DNA of 64,000 nt from JADJYF01 sp965278995. GTDB lineage: Bacteria; Pseudomonadota; Gammaproteobacteria; Ga0077536. The first letter of the stretch is position 1. Every line of letters starts with the position of its first letter. Made by a program: the position numbers and the translations under genes. The stretch lies in contig OZ257136.1 in NCBI GenBank assembly GCA_965278995.1, positions 4,836,001 to 4,900,000 of the forward strand. The letters are read 5' to 3'. Under the pieces are notes generated by a model that had not been told where the DNA came from, did no database searches, and saw only the letters and a list, made by a program, of their open reading frames with translations. Below, piece by piece: positions 59,953 through 64,000 of this stretch.

Positions 59953-61941
59953 ATGAGCACACAACCCAGCAGCACCGTCGATCTCGACGCCATCCGCCCC
60001 GGGCGCCTTCGTGACTGGACACCCGAACAGTTCAAAGAGACCTATCACTGCGATCGTTTTACAGCGATGGTGCTGTCCAACCGGCTCCGTTACACCGTGC
60101 AGCACATGAGCACCGGGTTGGTATACAGCGCGTTCTCGCCCATCATCCGCGACTGGTACGATTTCGCCATCACCATATCCGGTCCGCCGGACATGGACTA
60201 TCCGATGCCGGCGGTGTCCTGCGCGCTGCTGGTGTTCCTCGGCACGATGGAGGACGCGGTCCGCAACACTGTCCAGGAATACGGTGTGGAGAACCTGCGG
60301 CCGGGGGATGTGCTGATCTGCAACGATCCTTACCGCGTCGGCAACCACGTCAACGATACCTGTTTCATCCGACCAGTGTTCCACAACGGCAAGCCAATAG
60401 CGTTCGTCAACGTGCGTGCGCACCAGCTCGACATGGGTGGCATCACTCCCGGTGGCTTCAGTGCGACGAAAGCCAATGTCTACGAGAACGGGCTGGTGAT
60501 CGGGCCGATGCTGCTGTTCAAAGACGACCAACCGGTGCGCTCGACGTTCAGCCTGGTGTTTGACAACACCCGATTTGCGGGCTTCCTGCAACCCGATTTC
60601 ATGACAACCGCTGAACAATTGAAGCTCGGCGAAAAGCTCGTGATCGAGAGCATCGAACGATACGGCGAAGAAGCGTTTCGCGGCACAGTCCGTTACTGCT
60701 GCGATGCCTCGGCTGAAACCATGGAAGACGCGATCGCGCGCATTCCCGATGGTGTCTACCACTGCGAAGAGCCGATAGATGCAGACGGCGCCGGAGACGA
60801 CGAAGCGATCATCGTCCGGGCAGCGATCAACAAACGCGGCAGTCGGGTCGAAGTCGACTTGAGCGGCTCCTCGCGTCAGGCCCGCACCTGTATCAACGCC
60901 GGTCCGCTCGACGCGAAGACCGCGGTCGCTGCTGCATTCAAGCTGTTACTCGATCGGCATACGCCGTTCAGCTCTGGGGCGTATCGCCCAATCGACATCG
61001 TCGTGCCGCCTGGCACCGTGATGTCGGCACTGCCGCCGAGCGGTGCCATCATGATTTACTGGGAAGTAACGACGGCGCTGCTGAATGCAATGCTGCGCGA
61101 ACTCGGCGAAGTCCTCGGCGCCGAGGCTTTCGGTGGCGACTATGGCGTCGTGTGCGTGCATAACGCCCACGGCACTTATCCTGACGGCAGGCCGTGGCAG
61201 AACATCGGTAACGTCGGCGGCGAACACGGGCCGTGGGGCGCGGACAAGGATCACGACGGCGATTCGTACACGGTTCCGTACATGGTCAACGGACTCGATC
61301 CGGCAACTGAAGCGATGGAACAGGATTCGCCGGTGCTATTGATGCGCAAGGAGTATGTCATCGACACCGCCGGCCCGGGTTTCAACCGCGGCGGCGCGGC
61401 GGTTTTGAAGGACGCGTTCTGGGAAACCGGCGGCGAACACTACAGCATTCCCATCCGCCTGAAGAAAGGCACCGGTAACGGCGTGCAGGGCGGCGGCACC
61501 GGCAGCGCGGGCGCCTGCTGGCTGTTCGACCCGGAGGACGCCGCATTACAGCGCAATGAACGGATGCTGCCCGTCGATGATGCTGTCTATGTGGACTCGA
61601 CGCCGATAGCCGGCGTGCTCGATCCGTCGACCAAAGCGCTCGATCCGAATGGTCAGTACTTCTATTTCGGGCGGCAGCGGGCGTGGCGCACCCGGCCCGG
61701 TGCTTACTCACGCTATATCTCGAATGGCGGCGGCGGCTGGGGCGATGCGCAAACCCGCGATCCACAGCGGGTGCTGGCCGATGTCCGCAACGGCTACGTC
61801 AGCATCGACGGCGCGCGCACGATGTACGGCGTCGCGGTGAGCGGCGATCCGGATTTCGATCCGGAGGGTCTCGCGATCGACGAAGCGGTGACACGTGTTT
61901 TACGCGACAGTGGCATGAGCAAACGACCGCGCGGTGTGTAG
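59953..61941 (+). CDS. hyuB: hydantoinase/oxoprolinase subunit B (HyuB family)
   Basis: 662 residues. Family hallmarks are RPGDVLICNDPYRVGNHVND, VNVRAHQLDMGGITPGGFSA, and a glycine-rich end GTGNGVQGGGTGSAGACWLF and SNGGGGWGD. It is the metal-dependent hydrolytic partner of the A subunit. An enoyl-CoA hydratase gene follows about 90 bases later. The divergent D-aminoacylase and this pair may form one degradative module; the cyclic substrate is unknown. Confidence 0.93.
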   Translation: MSTQPSSTVDLDAIRPGRLRDWTPEQFKETYHCDRFTAMVLSNRLRYTVQHMSTGLVYSAFSPIIRDWYDFAITISGPPDMDYPMPAVSCALLVFLGTMEDAVRNTVQEYGVENLRPGDVLICNDPYRVGNHVNDTCFIRPVFHNGKPIAFVNVRAHQLDMGGITPGGFSATKANVYENGLVIGPMLLFKDDQPVRSTFSLVFDNTRFAGFLQPDFMTTAEQLKLGEKLVIESIERYGEEAFRGTVRYCCDASAETMEDAIARIPDGVYHCEEPIDADGAGDDEAIIVRAAINKRGSRVEVDLSGSSRQARTCINAGPLDAKTAVAAAFKLLLDRHTPFSSGAYRPIDIVVPPGTVMSALPPSGAIMIYWEVTTALLNAMLRELGEVLGAEAFGGDYGVVCVHNAHGTYPDGRPWQNIGNVGGEHGPWGADKDHDGDSYTVPYMVNGLDPATEAMEQDSPVLLMRKEYVIDTAGPGFNRGGAAVLKDAFWETGGEHYSIPIRLKKGTGNGVQGGGTGSAGACWLFDPEDAALQRNERMLPVDDAVYVDSTPIAGVLDPSTKALDPNGQYFYFGRQRAWRTRPGAYSRYISNGGGGWGDAQTRDPQRVLADVRNGYVSIDGARTMYGVAVSGDPDFDPEGLAIDEAVTRVLRDSGMSKRPRGV

Positions 61942-62030
61942 ATGACGATGCAAAGGGCGGGACTGATGCTTCGCGCATGGTCAGGTTTGGCCCTGCAAAG
62001 ATATCCCCGAATCAAACAAGGTGAAGTCCC

Positions 62031-62810
62031 ATGCAGATTCCAACACTGGCCGAGTATTCCAAGAAGTACGAACACATCAAGTTCGAGCGCGAGGATGGCA
62101 TTCTGCAGATTGCCATGCATACCGACGGCAAGGACCTGCTGTGGGGATTTCCGCCCCATCAGGAACTGGGCCACGCGTTTGCCGACATCGCCAATGATCT
62201 CGAAAACCAGGTCATCATACTGACCGGCAGCGGCGATACTTTCATTCATAAGGAAGACCTGGGCGGCGGCGGCGTGACAGCGGCCGCGTGGGCCGGCCAC
62301 CTGCTGCCCGATGCCAAGCGGTTGCTGATGAACCTGCTGGAGATCCAGGCGCCGATGATCGCGGCGGTAAATGGGCCTGCCACCGTGCATGCCGAACTCG
62401 CCCTGTTGTGCGACATCGTGCTGGCCGCTGATCACGCCACTTTCCAGGACGCGCCCCATTACCCCAGCGGTCTCGTACCCGGCGATGGCGTGCATGTGAT
62501 ATGGCCCATGCTGCTCGGTCTCAATCGAGGCCGATACTTTCTTATGACCGGCCAGGAGCTATCGGCAAAGGAAGCCATGGATCTCGGCGTGGTGAACGAG
62601 GTCATGCCGCAAGCCGCGCTGCTACCGCGAGCCTGGGAACTGGCACGCAAGATTCGTCAGCGCCCGGCGCTCACCACCCGGCTTACCCGTGAGGCCATGC
62701 TCATGCAGGTCAAGCGCGCGATGCTGGAACAATTGCCCTATGGTCTCGCCCTCGAAGGCCTCGCGGCGTGCGACTACTGGCCGCAGGAGTTTGCCAAGCA
62801 AAAACTCTAG
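62031..62810 (+). CDS. enoyl-CoA hydratase/isomerase family protein
   Basis: 259 residues. The crotonase fold is seen in LENQVIILTGSGDTFIHKED, LLEIQAPMIAAVNGPATVHA and ALLCDIVLAADHATFQDAPH (oxyanion and acid/base region). The standard second oxyanion GPA-GG motif reads GPATVHAEL. It probably hydrates, isomerises or dehalogenates a CoA ester or a related carbonyl substrate. It may be the last gene of the hyuAB transcript. Confidence 0.87.
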   Translation: MQIPTLAEYSKKYEHIKFEREDGILQIAMHTDGKDLLWGFPPHQELGHAFADIANDLENQVIILTGSGDTFIHKEDLGGGGVTAAAWAGHLLPDAKRLLMNLLEIQAPMIAAVNGPATVHAELALLCDIVLAADHATFQDAPHYPSGLVPGDGVHVIWPMLLGLNRGRYFLMTGQELSAKEAMDLGVVNEVMPQAALLPRAWELARKIRQRPALTTRLTREAMLMQVKRAMLEQLPYGLALEGLAACDYWPQEFAKQKL

Positions 62811-62848
62811 CAGCCGGTGCGGGCTAGCCCCCCAGTGATGGCAGGTGT

Positions 62849-64000
62849 TCAGAGTGCATCGAGCCGACCGCGTAGGTCTGCAGCGTGCGCACGTATCGCA
62901 TCGCGCACGGGCGCTTTCAGTTTCTGCAATTGTCGATACACCATGCCAAGACGGTGGTTGTTGCAGAATTCCGCCTTGTGGCGAGCAAAGAAATCCCAGT
63001 ACAGGGCATTGAAGGGGCACGCTGTTTCGCCCAGCTTCTGTTTGTGGTCGTAGGCGCAGCCCTTGCAGTAATCACTCATGCGGTTGATGTATGCGCCGCT
63101 GCTGACATAGGGCTTGGTGGCAATGAGGCCGCCATCAGCCCATTGACTCATGCCCAGGGTGTTGGGCAGTTCCACCCACTCGAAAGCGTCGACGTACACG
63201 CCGAGATACCAGTGGTGTAGCGCGTGTGGGTCTAAGCCGGCCAGCAGCGCGAAATTGCCGATCACCATGAGACGCTGAATGTGGTGGGCGTGCGCGGTTT
63301 GGAGTGACTGGCCGATAGCCTGTTGCAGGCAGCGCATGCGCGTGTCGCCACTCCAGAACCAGTGCGGTAATGGCAGGTGGTGGTCTAGCGCGTTGCGCTC
63401 GTCATACCCGGGCATGTGCGCCCAATAGATGCCGCGGACGTACTCGCGCCAACCGATGATTTGCCGAACAAATCCCTCCACCGCCGCCAACGGGGCGTGA
63501 CCGCTGCGGTAGGCTGCCTCGGCCCGCCGCACCACCTCGAGCGGATGCAGCATTTTCACGTTCAGCGCAAACGACAGCAGCGAGTGAAACAGACGCTGGC
63601 TGGTGCTGCTCATGGCATCCTCAAAATCACCGAACTGCGGGAGCGTGGTGTGGATGAAGGCGTCCAGGCACGCCAGCGCCTCACGGCGATTCACAGGCCA
63701 GCGAAAGTGCGCTGCCTGAGATTCACCAAAGCTGCTGACGCCGCAACGCTCCAGCATGTCGAACAGCTCACGATGGTCATGCACCGGACGCGTATCCGCC
63801 GGCTCATGTGGTGTACCCGACCAGTGCTTGCGGTTGTTATGGTCGAAGTTCCATCGACCGCCTTCCGGCTTCCCTCGTGCGTCCAACAGCAAATCGAAGC
63901 GACGACGCATGTGACGATAAAAGTGCTCCATCAGCCACTGTTTGCGGCCAGCAAACAGCTTGGCCATGTCCTCTCGAGCAGTCAGGAAATGCTCGCTGTC
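62849..64000 (-). CDS. photolyase/cryptochrome-related protein (FeS-BCP type), truncated by window edge
   Basis: The frame is open to the right edge, continuing the family as LTARED before the ATG at 63967, so the N-terminal domain lies outside. The visible part (about 384 residues) is the FAD-binding half: SLLSFALNVKMLHPLEVVRR, FVRQIIGWREYVRGIYWAHM, GNFALLAGLDPHALHHWYLG and VELPNTLGMSQWADGG. Four cysteines in position for a 4Fe-4S cluster appear late: YCKGCAYD, TACPFN and FCNN. These mark the iron-sulfur bacterial cryptochrome/(6-4) photolyase group, which repairs or senses light-damaged DNA. Confidence 0.9.
   Translation of the reverse strand, partial: DSEHFLTAREDMAKLFAGRKQWLMEHFYRHMRRRFDLLLDARGKPEGGRWNFDHNNRKHWSGTPHEPADTRPVHDHRELFDMLERCGVSSFGESQAAHFRWPVNRREALACLDAFIHTTLPQFGDFEDAMSSTSQRLFHSLLSFALNVKMLHPLEVVRRAEAAYRSGHAPLAAVEGFVRQIIGWREYVRGIYWAHMPGYDERNALDHHLPLPHWFWSGDTRMRCLQQAIGQSLQTAHAHHIQRLMVIGNFALLAGLDPHALHHWYLGVYVDAFEWVELPNTLGMSQWADGGLIATKPYVSSGAYINRMSDYCKGCAYDHKQKLGETACPFNALYWDFFARHKAEFCNNHRLGMVYRQLQKLKAPVRDAIRAHAADLRGRLDAL

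Noticed and set aside
59326..60762. 478-codon frame antisense to hyuA/hyuB
   Set aside because: No family resemblance, and it covers two well-supported genes.

Overview
The window is about 64 kb of a GC-rich proteobacterial chromosome. It is most likely gammaproteobacterial, possibly of the Steroidobacter/Nevskiales type. This is inferred from gene content, not from any rRNA or marker gene: a type B (ba3) oxidase operon, PEP-CTERM-type tails, an autotransporter, and many LLM, P450, NIPSNAP, ABM and CoA-type catabolic genes. There are no rRNA genes, intact tRNA genes or CRISPR arrays.

Left part (1-10.8 kb) is accessory DNA. It holds the 3' part of an ELWxxDGT-repeat/TSP3 surface protein, a ParE-type toxin-antitoxin pair, a tyrosine recombinase beside split tRNA-Arg(ACG)-like sequence (likely attachment-site debris), an ISL3 transposase fragment fused to broken GMC-oxidoreductase and GST genes, a large glycine-rich autotransporter, an IS3-family remnant, and a retron. 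The retron has a reverse transcriptase with retron-specific NAxxH and VTG motifs. About 50 bases upstream lies a non-coding region with a1/a2 inverted repeats, an msr hairpin and a long mismatched msd hairpin.

10.8-16.0 kb is a six-gene respiratory operon on the minus strand: c4-like diheme cytochrome, three-heme cytochrome, a 58-aa small membrane subunit, CuA subunit II, ba3-type subunit I, and a membrane-anchored diheme cytochrome. A solo LuxR regulator diverges from it.

16.3-30 kb is mixed metabolism: isochorismatase-like hydrolase, ABM protein, LLM oxidoreductase, YaeQ, M48 peptidase, P450, an operon of cupredoxin, adenylate cyclase and outer-membrane protein, DUF899, NIPSNAP and a PEP-CTERM protein. 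Small gene fossils (exonuclease III, class II aldolase) lie between them.

30-43 kb holds a 747-aa protein that looks like two fused PEP-CTERM beta-propeller genes, DUF2130, a SnoaL protein, a beta-helix protein with a CysE-like acetyltransferase, RidA, class II aldolase, an MFS carrier, and a GrdB-like gene interrupted by an in-frame UGA. That UGA sits at the expected selenocysteine position and is followed by a SECIS-like hairpin.

43-64 kb holds an EmrAB-type efflux pair, an amidohydrolase with a 3-hydroxyisobutyrate-dehydrogenase-like enzyme, VOC and quinone reductase genes, a double cupin, a GGDEF-EAL enzyme whose membrane sensor matches the ethylene-receptor domain, an MFS-ABM fusion, thioesterase, D-aminoacylase, hydantoinase/oxoprolinase A and B, enoyl-CoA hydratase, and a truncated photolyase-like gene at the right edge.

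Most notable are the retron with its visible msr-msd, the selenoprotein, and the ethylene-receptor-like c-di-GMP enzyme.
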